DNA of 64,000 nucleotides from GCA-2720975 sp964469565. GTDB taxonomy: Bacteria; Planctomycetota; UBA1135; GCA-002686595. How positions within the stretch are numbered: position 1 is the stretch's first letter; the number at the start of each line of letters is the position of its first letter. Below the pieces are notes generated by a model. It had not been told where the DNA came from. It worked only from the letters and a program-made list of their open reading frames with translations, and searched no databases. Where the stretch lies: the NCBI GenBank assembly GCA_964469565.1, contig CAYXZD010000001.1, forward strand, positions 248,001 to 312,000. The letters are read 5' to 3'. Positions 7,721 through 15,618 of this stretch are shown here, in pieces. The translations under genes and the position numbers were made by a program.

Positions 7721-8844
7721 CCCTTCATCTCCTTCAAGAGTTGGTCGACAGCCTCATCCATGGCCTCGCCCCGGGGGCCCTTGAAGCGGATGCGACCCTC
7801 ATGGTCGAGGATGTAAATCGTGGGCCAGCCGGAGACATTCCAGCGCGTGGAGATGGGTCCATGCGACCCGAGGGGGCCGTTCCAAAAGGAGCGCCAGGTG
7901 ATGTTTTCTTTCTTGAGGACATCCTGCAGGGCATCGAGGTCTTTATCACTGTTCACTCCAATGAGTGCGAACGGTTCACCGGCAAGTCGTTTCACGAGCG
8001 ACCGCTCGTGTGCGTACATGGCGCGGCAGGGGCCTCACCAGTTGCCCCAGAAATCGAGGACCACCACCTTGCCGCGATAGTCACTGAGTTTGAACGATAC
8101 GCCGTCGAGATCGTCTCCCTCGATGTCGGGAGCCATCATGCCGATCTGGAGGTTTTGAGCCACAAAGAGCTCGCCCTCCGCGGCAGCTTTGAGGGTCCGT
8201 TTGCGGTAGGGGATGTCTCCGAACTCCTCACAGACACGCTGCATGTGCTTCAAGTATTGGGCGTTGTAGGCATCCCGTTGCTTGTCATTGTCAGCCTTGT
8301 CAGCCAGGCCTTTGAATTGCATTCCCAGGGCGAAGCAGGTATTGCCCTTGACCGTTGGGTGGGGGGTCGACTTCATGACGGCCTGCATGGCTTCGACCAC
8401 TTCCAAGCTGAAAGGGCCGCGGGTGGCTCGCATGACCGTGTCACCAAGTTCTTTCTTTTCGGGAAACTGGGTGAGCATCATCATCAGGGCCTTCGGCGCG
8501 CTGGCTGAACGACTGGCGCGGCTCGTGATCCAGCTCAACCCATCCCAGGCCACGTCTTCCCCCTCGTGATCGGCGATGAGCTTGAGGATCATCTGGGCAT
8601 ACTCCTCTGCATCAGGGAGCATGTCCTTCACGATTTGATCGCGCTCGGAGGCTTCCGCAGCGCGGTAGGCACTCATGAACTCGTTATAGGCCTCGGTGTA
8701 ATCATCGATGATGGCGTCGAGCACATCGGCTGGGTCTTCAGCGCAGGTGTAAGTGCAGAGGTGGCGCAGTACCGGTGTAGGTGCTGGGGGATGGCTGGCG
8801 CCCGGGAGGGGTATCACAGCCAGCAGGGTAGGTAGAATTGCCAT
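7717..8844 (-). CDS. Exported TlpA/thioredoxin-like selenoprotein, paralogue B (in-frame UGA = Sec)
   Basis: Read from ATG 8844 through TGA at 8037-8035 to the TGA at 7717: 375 residues with Sec270. A TTG at 8889 would add 15 residues that do not look like a signal peptide. The ATG gives MAILPTLLAVIPLPGASHPP, a short signal sequence. An Asp/Glu-rich helical region follows, then the thioredoxin-like domain: APDIEGDDLDGVSFKLSDYR, VVVLDFWGNW, U-G-P-C, GVNSDKDLDALQ and GWPTIYILDHEGRIRF. The 100 residues after the Sec differ from paralogue A at only 8 positions, while the N-terminal halves are hardly alike. The stop overlaps the GTG of paralogue A, so the pair is one operon. Alternative readings (two genes, or a nonsense mutation) are weakened because both paralogues keep TGA at the same catalytic position with an intact hairpin. 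Confidence 0.85.
7993..8010 (-). promoter_or_regulatory. Candidate SECIS element of paralogue B
   Basis: Same 18-nt hairpin as in paralogue A (CACGAGC-GGTC-GCTCGTG on the minus strand), again 24 nt after the UGA (8037-8035). The base just 3' of the stem differs between paralogues while the stem and loop do not. Confidence 0.75.
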
Positions 8845-9002
8845 GGGGATTTGGAAGCAGAGGGGATCTAGTGAACACGGACCTCCCAATGGTGAGAGGT
8901 GGGCACCCCATCTGGGCGCCGGTGACTCAGTCTCTCCAAAGGGGGGCTAGCTGTCCACTTCTAACTCCTGCCGAGCCCAGAGGGGATCAATGCACAAGTG
9001 TG

Positions 9003-10628
9003 CTAGGTGTCTTCGGGATCGCTGGGCGGGTAAATACGATCCACCGTGCCCTCGGCATCGGGTTCTCCGTAAAACACCTGTAACCTGCGAAGTTCGCGGA
9101 GCAGGTCGGCCCGCACTCCCCCATAGGCGGGGTCGTCCGCCACACTCTGTAATTCGTCTGGGTCCTCTTGCAGGTCAAAGAGCTCCCACTCGCCCAGTTG
9201 ATAGTAGTGAATCAACTTGTACCGCTCGGTTCGTACGCCATAGTGGCGGTTGACCATGTGTACCGCCGGGAACTCGTAGTAGTGGTAGTAGATGGAATCC
9301 CGCCAGGATTCGGGGGCGTCCCCTTGCATCAAGGGCACGAGGCTCTCTCCGTGCATGGGGTCGGGAATAGGAGCCCCAGCCATTTCCAGAAAAGTGGGGG
9401 CAAAGTCGATGTTCTGGCACAGGGCGTCGCAGACGGATCCCGGTGCGGTCACCCCAGGCCAGCGGACGATGTAAGGCATGCGCAGGCTCTCCTCATACAT
9501 CCAACGCTTGTCGTACCAGCCGTGGTCGCCCAGGTAAAAGCCCTGATCGGAACAATAGATCACGACGGTATTCTCGGCGAGCCCACTATCGTCGAGGTAG
9601 TCAAGCACCCGGCCTAATTGATAATCGACGCCTTCGATGCAAGCCAGGTAGTCTTGCATGTATCGCTGGTACTTCCAGCGCACGAGTTCGGCCCCCGCTG
9701 GCGGGTCCTGTTCAAACGCCTCACGCTTCTTATCGTAGACTCGCTTCCACGCCGCCAATTGCGGGGGTGTCAGGCCCTCCGGGTCTTCCAACTTCAGGTC
9801 CCATTCAAGACTCATGTGGTCCCTCAGCGTCATCTCTTGAGCTAGGGCTGCACTCGAGCGGCCTTGGTAGTCATCGAAGAGGGTGGCGGGCTCGGGGAAG
9901 ACGACCTCATCGTACATGCCCAGCTCGCGAGGGCCAGGTTGCCAGCGACGGTGAGGGGCCTTGTGTTGGAGCATGAGCATGAATGGTCTGTCTTGCTCTC
10001 GTTCCTCTTGAAGCCAAGCGAGCGCGTGGTCGGTCAGGATTTCAGTTGTGTAACCCTCGACTGGGGACGTCCCTTGGGCTGTGCGAAGCGGTGGATTGTA
10101 GTAGGGCCCTTGTCCGACCAACACTTGCCAATGGTCAAAGCCCGTGGGGGCACTGCGTAGATGCCACTTGCCCACGATCGCTGTTTGGTAGCCAGCCTCT
10201 TGGAGAAGTTTGGGAAAGGTCACTTGGGCGCCATTGAAGGTCGTGCCGTTGTCAATGTGCCCGTTGGCGTGGCTGTGTTTGCCCGTCAGAATGGTGGCCC
10301 GACTGGGAGCGCAAATGGAGTTTCCGCAAAACGTGCGCGTGAAGAGCATGCCCTCCTGGCTCAAGCGGTCGATGTTGGGGGTCTGGTTGAGGACTGAGCC
10401 GTAGGCGGAGATAGCCCGAATCGCGTGGTCGTCGGTGAAGACGAACAGGATGTTCGGGCGCTCGCCCTGGGGCTTGGCTGGTTGCCCTTCGGTTGCCTCA
10501 CCGGTCTCGCTGTGGGTGCCTTCGGGAGATGGGCCGGGTGATGGGCCGGGTGCCGTGGGGGAGCCGGTTCCCGCACAGGCTGCCAGGGCGAGCACGAGCC
10601 CAATGGGTGTGTAGCGAGGACTCGGCAT
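9003..10628 (-). CDS. Sulfatase (family S1, formylglycine type), lipoprotein
   Basis: A 541-residue protein with a lipobox (LAAC, Cys18) and a Pro/Gly/Glu linker to about residue 55. The sulfatase domain has the metal pair in FVFTDDH (Asp66, Asp67) and the formylglycine site CAPSR (Cys106), followed by ATILTGKHSH. It should hydrolyse sulfate esters, most probably on an exported polysaccharide or glycosaminoglycan, after FGE converts Cys106 to formylglycine. The C-terminal YYHYYEFPAVHMVNRHYGVR region resembles the N-acetylglucosamine-6-sulfatase/iduronate sulfatase side of the family, but the substrate cannot be fixed from sequence. The ATG overlaps the TAA of the upstream isomerase-like gene by one base, so the two are probably co-transcribed. 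Confidence 0.9.
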   Translation of the reverse strand: MPSPRYTPIGLVLALAACAGTGSPTAPGPSPGPSPEGTHSETGEATEGQPAKPQGERPNILFVFTDDHAIRAISAYGSVLNQTPNIDRLSQEGMLFTRTFCGNSICAPSRATILTGKHSHANGHIDNGTTFNGAQVTFPKLLQEAGYQTAIVGKWHLRSAPTGFDHWQVLVGQGPYYNPPLRTAQGTSPVEGYTTEILTDHALAWLQEEREQDRPFMLMLQHKAPHRRWQPGPRELGMYDEVVFPEPATLFDDYQGRSSAALAQEMTLRDHMSLEWDLKLEDPEGLTPPQLAAWKRVYDKKREAFEQDPPAGAELVRWKYQRYMQDYLACIEGVDYQLGRVLDYLDDSGLAENTVVIYCSDQGFYLGDHGWYDKRWMYEESLRMPYIVRWPGVTAPGSVCDALCQNIDFAPTFLEMAGAPIPDPMHGESLVPLMQGDAPESWRDSIYYHYYEFPAVHMVNRHYGVRTERYKLIHYYQLGEWELFDLQEDPDELQSVADDPAYGGVRADLLRELRRLQVFYGEPDAEGTVDRIYPPSDPEDT

Positions 10629-11560
10629 TAGAAATTGTCCACGGCCCGGTACGCATCGATCACCGCGCGCTCACCTTCCTTACCGCCGCGGGAGTTTCCA
10701 TGCTCCATACCACAGATGCCTTTCCAACCTCGCTTGTGAATGTGCTCAAAGACCTTGAGGTAATTGACTTCCCCCGTGGTGGGTTCCTTGCGACCCGGGT
10801 TGTCCCCAATCTGGAAGTAGCCAATCTCGTCCCAACATGCATCGATGTTGGGGATCAGATTGCCCTCTGAAATAGCCTGGTGGTAAATGTCGAAGAGGAT
10901 CTTGACCGAGGGGGACTGAACGGCCTTGGCTAGCATGTAGGCATGGTCACTGCGCTCTAGATACATGCCGGCATGATCGCGGAAATTGAGGGGTTCCATG
11001 ACCATGACTAGGTCATGGGGCTCCAGTAGATCGGCCCCCCGGCGGAGCATCTCGATGGCGCGGGCATCCTGGAATCCTTGGCGCTGACTCGGGTCAGAAT
11101 CGCCCAAGACAACTGTCATCCATCGGGCATTGACACGCTTGGCCGTTTCGATGGCCGCCCTGAGGTCGGCTTCGAAGCTCTCTTTGAACTCTCGCTTTCC
11201 GGCCACAAAGGACTTCTTCCCAAAGGCTGTGCCGAAGTTGCACACAAATACCCCCATGCGCATCCCCAGCCTCTCAAGGGCGGCTCCAATGCGGACCTGA
11301 TCTTCGATGGGGCGGTTCTTCATCCCGTTGTCTTCGAGGGCAGTGAATCCCTCGGCTGCCATGAACTCCAATTGGGCCACGAGGTCGGCGCCCGCATGGT
11401 GCTTGAACATGCCGAAGTGCGGGGCGTAGTCCAGCTTGAACGAATCACCCATGCCGACTCCAGGGGCAGGCTCGCGCTCGGTCGCCACGTGGGCCAGTGG
11501 GGTCATTGGGCTCAAGGCACCAAGGGCAGCTGCGCCTTGAAGTAGTTCACGTCGTTGCAT
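10628..11560 (-). CDS. TIM-barrel sugar isomerase/epimerase-like protein (hydroxypyruvate isomerase type), Tat-type leader
   Basis: 310 residues from ATG 11560 (MQRRELLQGAAALGALSP). The RR-x-L-L start with a hydrophobic stretch is a Tat-type signal often seen on such proteins in planctomycetes. The AP-endonuclease-2-like TIM barrel shows EFMAAEGFTALEDNG, VMEPLNFRDHAGMYL, ILFDIYHQAISEGN, YFQIGDNPGRKEPTTGEVNY and CGMEHGNSRGG, a pattern close to hydroxypyruvate isomerase (Hyi) with its Glu/Asp/His metal site. It is upstream of and overlaps the sulfatase gene, which suggests a role in processing a released sugar. If truly exported, a classical cytosolic Hyi role is unlikely. Substrate unknown. 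Confidence 0.8.
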   Translation of the reverse strand: MQRRELLQGAAALGALSPMTPLAHVATEREPAPGVGMGDSFKLDYAPHFGMFKHHAGADLVAQLEFMAAEGFTALEDNGMKNRPIEDQVRIGAALERLGMRMGVFVCNFGTAFGKKSFVAGKREFKESFEADLRAAIETAKRVNARWMTVVLGDSDPSQRQGFQDARAIEMLRRGADLLEPHDLVMVMEPLNFRDHAGMYLERSDHAYMLAKAVQSPSVKILFDIYHQAISEGNLIPNIDACWDEIGYFQIGDNPGRKEPTTGEVNYLKVFEHIHKRGWKGICGMEHGNSRGGKEGERAVIDAYRAVDNF

Positions 11561-11689
11561 GGGCGTTGGAGTGGGGCAAAGAAAACGGAGTGAGGGCGCA
11601 GCATAGCGCACTCGGCTGGATAAAAGCCTAGGGGATTGGGCTCGCCGACCTTGTGTCGGCGGCTGGCCGTCTGGACTTCACCCTTGCCA

Positions 11690-11711
11690 AGTCCCATGCC
11701 GGGCATGGACT
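11690..11711. other. Hairpin in the 361-bp divergent intergenic region 11561-11921
   Basis: AGTCC(C)ATGCC pairs with GGCATGGACT as a 10-bp stem with a one-base bulge, followed on the plus strand by GGGC and five T residues. A second small hairpin (GCCGA...TCGGC, near 11643-11660) lies beside it. No plus-strand gene ends here, so it is either a terminator for an unseen short transcript or structure in the leader of one divergent gene. I see nothing else supportable in this stretch. Confidence 0.3.
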
Positions 11712-11921
11712 GGGCGTTTTTGCACCAGTCAACGGCTATTGAGCGCACTCTCCACTAAGCTGAGCCCCTCCGGGCAACCTGGGGGTGGGCCAGCATCGGC
11801 ATGGGAATTGCAGACACGAGGGGACTCCCCCCCGCCCATCCTTACGCCTTGGGATTGGAATTGAACTGCCCAAGCGCCCTGCCGTTGAGGGTTGACCCCA
11901 AGGCGGGTACTCTCCTGCGCC

Positions 11922-13220
11922 ATGATTGAAGTCTCTCACCTTACCCGTCGCTTCGGTAGCCTCACTGCAGTCGATGACGTGAGCTTCAGCCTTGAGTCTG
12001 GGGAAGTGGTGGGGTTCCTCGGACCCAATGGGGCAGGCAAGACCACCACGATGCGCATCCTGACGGGGTACCTCGCCGCCACCTCTGCACACACCCTCCG
12101 GGTGGCAGGCCGGGATGTGTTGCGTGAATCCTTGGAGGTGCGACGGCACATTGGATACCTGCCTGAATCGGTGCCTTTGTACAGGGACATGCGCGTGCAT
12201 GACATGATGATGTTCCAGGGCCGATTGCACGGGATGGCTCGCACGGAGCTGAAGCGGCGCGTGGGGGATGTGCTCGAGCGTGTGGGGGTCCTCGATCGGC
12301 GCCTGCAGTTCGTGGGTCAACTCTCCCGAGGCCTGCGCCAGCGTGTGGGGCTGGCGGTGGCGCTCTTGCCCAGTCCGGAGGTTTTGATCCTTGATGAGCC
12401 CACAAGTGGTTTGGACCCACTGCAACGTGCTGAGGTGCGGAACCTCATTCGTGAATTGGCCGGGGAACACACGGTCTTGCTCTCTTCTCACATCTTGGCG
12501 GAGATCGAGAGTATGAGCGAGAGGGTGATCGTCTTGCGTGCGGGCCAGGTGGTGGCAGATGGCTCTCGCGAAGAGTTGACGCACACTCTAGGCGGGCGCG
12601 GCTATGTTCATTGCGAGGCCGTGGTGGGAGATGCCTCTGCTGCCGCGGCCCTCCTGCAGAGTTTGCCCGGAGTAACCTCTGTTCAGCCCTGCGGTCGCCT
12701 CGGTATCCATGAGGGCTTCAATTTGTACGGTGAGGGGGATTTACGGGAAGACGTGGGTGCCCTAGCAGCCCAGCAAGGATGGGCCCTGCGTGAACTCTCC
12801 ATCCAGCGCCCGAGCCTCGAAGAGCTTTTTGCCCAACTGGTGCTTGGGGGTGAGTCTCCCGCGCCAAAACTCGCGCAGGATGTCGGCGTTTTAGATGGGA
12901 AGGCAAGCGAGCAGGACGCAGGTTCTGTCCCCCTGCTCGGCGTGCCCCTGGAAATGGCACCGAGCTCAACGTCCGCCAGCCCCGAAACGTCCTCCACCCC
13001 CCCGGCCAGTGACTGTGTTGATGAAGGTGCCCCGGCGCTGGGAACCCCGGGTCAGAAAGCTGTTTTCTACAGCCTCAACCCCTTTGACGGTGGGGCCAGC
13101 CGTGACCTGTCCAAGCCCGTGAACACCGGCCCTCCACCGGGATCAGATACCCCGAAAGGTGCCCCAGGACCTAGTCCCGAGGCAGAATCCCAAGAGGGTC
13201 AAGAAGGGGGCAGCGCATGA
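11922..13220 (+). CDS. ABC transporter ATP-binding protein, GldA-like, with long disordered tail
   Basis: 432 residues from ATG 11922 (MIEVSHLTRRFG). A start 30 bp upstream is open but unneeded. Walker A is GPNGAGKT (34-41), the signature is LSRGLRQRVGLA, and Walker B is VLILDEPTSGLDP, followed by LLSSHILAEI with the switch His. It best fits the ATPase of gliding-motility-type ABC-2 exporters (GldA). After a regular C-terminal domain to about residue 320, roughly 110 residues are Ser/Pro/Glu/Gly-rich and without predicted structure, which is unusual for this family. It heads a four-gene cluster with an ABC-2 permease, a GldG-like protein and a DUF4340 protein. Its stop overlaps the permease start (ATGA). 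Confidence 0.92.
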   Translation: MIEVSHLTRRFGSLTAVDDVSFSLESGEVVGFLGPNGAGKTTTMRILTGYLAATSAHTLRVAGRDVLRESLEVRRHIGYLPESVPLYRDMRVHDMMMFQGRLHGMARTELKRRVGDVLERVGVLDRRLQFVGQLSRGLRQRVGLAVALLPSPEVLILDEPTSGLDPLQRAEVRNLIRELAGEHTVLLSSHILAEIESMSERVIVLRAGQVVADGSREELTHTLGGRGYVHCEAVVGDASAAAALLQSLPGVTSVQPCGRLGIHEGFNLYGEGDLREDVGALAAQQGWALRELSIQRPSLEELFAQLVLGGESPAPKLAQDVGVLDGKASEQDAGSVPLLGVPLEMAPSSTSASPETSSTPPASDCVDEGAPALGTPGQKAVFYSLNPFDGGASRDLSKPVNTGPPPGSDTPKGAPGPSPEAESQEGQEGGSA

Positions 13221-14008
13221 AGGGTGCTCTAGTCATTTTTAGACGGGAGATCGCCGGTCTCTTCGCGGCTCCTCTCGCCTGGATCCTCTTGTTCGTGTCG
13301 TTGCTTTTGAACGGCTATCTCTTTTCCCTGGTGCTGTCCCAGACCCAAGGTGATGTGACGGCTTCCCTGGAATTTGTGTTTGGAGGCAACTTCTTCTTCT
13401 GGACGTTGATGCTGGTTTTGACTCCGCTCCTCGCCATGCGTCTGTTGACCGAGGAAGCAGCCGACGGGACCCTTGAGTACCTGTGCACTGCGCCCGTGAG
13501 TGATGCCGCCGTGGTGAGTGGGAAGTTCTTGGCGGGCACGGCCTTCATGGGGGCACTTTGGTTGAGCCTGCCCCTCTACGGGGCGGCCCTGGAGTTGTGG
13601 GGCGTGAGCCCAGACTGGGGACAGGTCTGGACGATTTTCTTTGGCGCAGTGCTGTGCTCTGCCCTCTTCGTGTCGATTGGACTCGTGGCCTGCTCACTCA
13701 CCAACATCCCGCTGTTGGCTGCATTCTTAGCGTTCATGGCCTGCCTAGCTTGGGTGCTCATGCCGGTTCTTGGCAGCATGTTGCTGGTGCAGATGCGCGT
13801 CCTACTTGCAGACTTGTTCGATGGCTTTGACAAGGCCGAGGCCTTCATGGGGGGCGCTCTAGAGCGCATGGACGTGCGGCGGCATTTTGGTAACTCGTAT
13901 TACCAAGGTGTGCTCGACAGCGCGGAGGTCATCTTCTTCGTCACTTGGATTGCCTTCTTCTTGTTCTTGACGACGCGTAGCTTAGAGGCGCGCAGGTGGC
14001 GCGGTTGA
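13217..14008 (+). CDS. ABC-2 type permease, GldF-like
   Basis: 263 residues, about six membrane segments. It starts KGALVIFRREIAGLFAAPLAWILLF, the usual entry of GldF-type permeases, and has RLLTEEAADGTLEYLCTAPVSD between segments, the conserved coupling-helix region of ABC-2 permeases. It should form the membrane channel for the upstream ATPase. The start overlaps the ATPase stop by 4 bp, and the end overlaps the GldG-like gene by 13 bp if that starts at GTG 13996. Confidence 0.9.
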   Translation: MKGALVIFRREIAGLFAAPLAWILLFVSLLLNGYLFSLVLSQTQGDVTASLEFVFGGNFFFWTLMLVLTPLLAMRLLTEEAADGTLEYLCTAPVSDAAVVSGKFLAGTAFMGALWLSLPLYGAALELWGVSPDWGQVWTIFFGAVLCSALFVSIGLVACSLTNIPLLAAFLAFMACLAWVLMPVLGSMLLVQMRVLLADLFDGFDKAEAFMGGALERMDVRRHFGNSYYQGVLDSAEVIFFVTWIAFFLFLTTRSLEARRWRG

Positions 14009-15618
14009 AAGCTGTCTCACAGAACATGGGCACCCGCTGGGCCATCGCGGGGCGTGTAGGTTTGACGGTGGGGCTTGCCCTCGCTGCGGTCATGATGATC
14101 AACTGGCTGGCGGGTCGGCCCGGACTTCGGGTGAGACTTGATTGGACCGAGACTGGGCAGAACACAGTGGGTGAAGCGAGTGCGAGTGTGATCACCCGCC
14201 TGCCGGGAACGGTGACTCTCGATGTGTTGTTCCGACCCGAGGAACCGCCCCTGACGCAAGTGGCCTACATTGCTCAAGAACGTACCCGGAGACTGTTGCT
14301 GACCCTTCGCGACTCCAGCCAAGGCAAAATCGAATTGCGCCAGAACGATGTGCGCGACGTGGAGGCCATCGAGCAGCGCATGGCTGAGCTGCGCCTGCGC
14401 GGTTTTGAGAACTGCATCGTTGTCTCGTACGGCGATCAGCGTGAGGTGGTTTCGTTGAACGGCGGATTGGCGGTGTTTGACCCGGGGGCACCGGAACCCG
14501 ATCCACGGCCAGCGAGAATTGTTGAGTACGGCGCCGAACGTGCCCTGGTCTCCGCCATGCTCAAGGTGACTCGGGGCGAGGCGCGCGAGGTCTACTTTGT
14601 TGTAGGCCATGGCCAGCGCGAGGTGGACGACAGCAGCTCAAGCGGGATGAGCGAATTGGACCGTCAACTCGCGAAGGACGGGGTCGGGGTGAGCCGTTGG
14701 AATCCATTGACCGATGGACCGATTCCAGCAGACTGTGCCTGTCTAGCCATCGTGGCTCCGACGGATGCCCTCTCCGATGAACTCTTGGCCAGCATAGAAA
14801 CCTGGGTGCGGGCTGGCGGTCGTCTTGTACTCGTTCCCCACCCCGAGGACAGCGTCTTGGAGGCCAGCCGTTTGGGCGATCTCAGCTCTCGGTTTGGTAT
14901 CGAGATTCAGAAGGGGATTGTTTGCCAACCGGTGGTGGACCCCCAGACGGGCCGCTTGTCGGTGGGCGACTCAAAGGTGTCCTCCTTTGCGGTCAAGCCC
15001 CAAAACATGGCGGGCCATGCTGTGGTGCTGCCGATCAAGCGGGCGGAGCGAAGTTTCGTCATGGCCGGATCCCATCCCCTGCGGCGCACGAGTCAACCCG
15101 CTGGTGGGGTGACCGCACCCCTGTTTTATTCAGCGGTGGAGTCGTGGGTCGATGCATTCCAGCCTTCGCGCACTGGCGTTTCCCTAGACTTCCGTCCTGA
15201 CCCTGATCTAGAGGCGACAGGTCGGCGATTTGAACTGGGCATGGCATCGACCTTTCCTCCGCTGGATGCAACCCCCCAGCCGGCTCTGGAGGAGAAGCCT
15301 CAGGCGCGCCTGGTCGTCCTTGGGTCTTCGATGGCCTTTTCAAACGGGGCCTTTGCTTACAACCGCGACCTCCTGCGCAACGTGTTCAACTGGGTTCTTG
15401 ATCGGGAGTTCCGGATTTCAATCTCTCCGCGCAATCCTGACGTGCGCTTGATTCCGGTGGCCCAGCGCGAGAAGGCTCTGCCCCGCTTGAGTCAGATGGC
15501 ATGGGGGTACCTGCCCGGGCTGTGCTTATTGTTGGGTGTCCTCGTGGCCTACCGCCGTTCGCGCACGGGCAGAATCCAGACGGGTGCGGATTCCGATTCC
15601 CGCGGGGTGCAAGAGTGA
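13996..15618 (+). CDS. GldG-like ABC-type auxiliary protein
   Basis: 540 residues from GTG 13996. ATG 14026 is an alternative that removes the overlap with the permease gene. There is one N-terminal membrane segment (about 18-38), a large extracytoplasmic region, and a C-terminal segment (LPGLCLLLGVLVAYRR). Features of the GldG/ABC-type-uncharacterised domain are visible: DWTETGQNTVGEAS near the start, YFVVGHGQREVDDSSSSGMS in the middle and a GGRLVLVPHP strand. The protein probably works with the ATPase and permease in an export or envelope complex. The gliding role comes from Bacteroidetes; homologous clusters also occur in non-gliding phyla. The stop overlaps the next start (GTGA). Confidence 0.87.
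   Translation: MARLKAVSQNMGTRWAIAGRVGLTVGLALAAVMMINWLAGRPGLRVRLDWTETGQNTVGEASASVITRLPGTVTLDVLFRPEEPPLTQVAYIAQERTRRLLLTLRDSSQGKIELRQNDVRDVEAIEQRMAELRLRGFENCIVVSYGDQREVVSLNGGLAVFDPGAPEPDPRPARIVEYGAERALVSAMLKVTRGEAREVYFVVGHGQREVDDSSSSGMSELDRQLAKDGVGVSRWNPLTDGPIPADCACLAIVAPTDALSDELLASIETWVRAGGRLVLVPHPEDSVLEASRLGDLSSRFGIEIQKGIVCQPVVDPQTGRLSVGDSKVSSFAVKPQNMAGHAVVLPIKRAERSFVMAGSHPLRRTSQPAGGVTAPLFYSAVESWVDAFQPSRTGVSLDFRPDPDLEATGRRFELGMASTFPPLDATPQPALEEKPQARLVVLGSSMAFSNGAFAYNRDLLRNVFNWVLDREFRISISPRNPDVRLIPVAQREKALPRLSQMAWGYLPGLCLLLGVLVAYRRSRTGRIQTGADSDSRGVQE

Noticed and set aside
7717..8019. Stand-alone short protein starting MYAHERSLVKRLAGEP
   Set aside because: Same reason; it is the C-terminal domain of paralogue B downstream of the Sec codon.
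6530..8844. Nonsense mutations (pseudogenes) rather than Sec
   Set aside because: The same codon at the same catalytic place in both copies, otherwise intact frames and identical hairpins make independent decay unlikely.
11736..12584. Minus-strand open frame of 282 codons
   Set aside because: Lies opposite the ABC ATPase gene with all its motifs; a GC-rich shadow frame.
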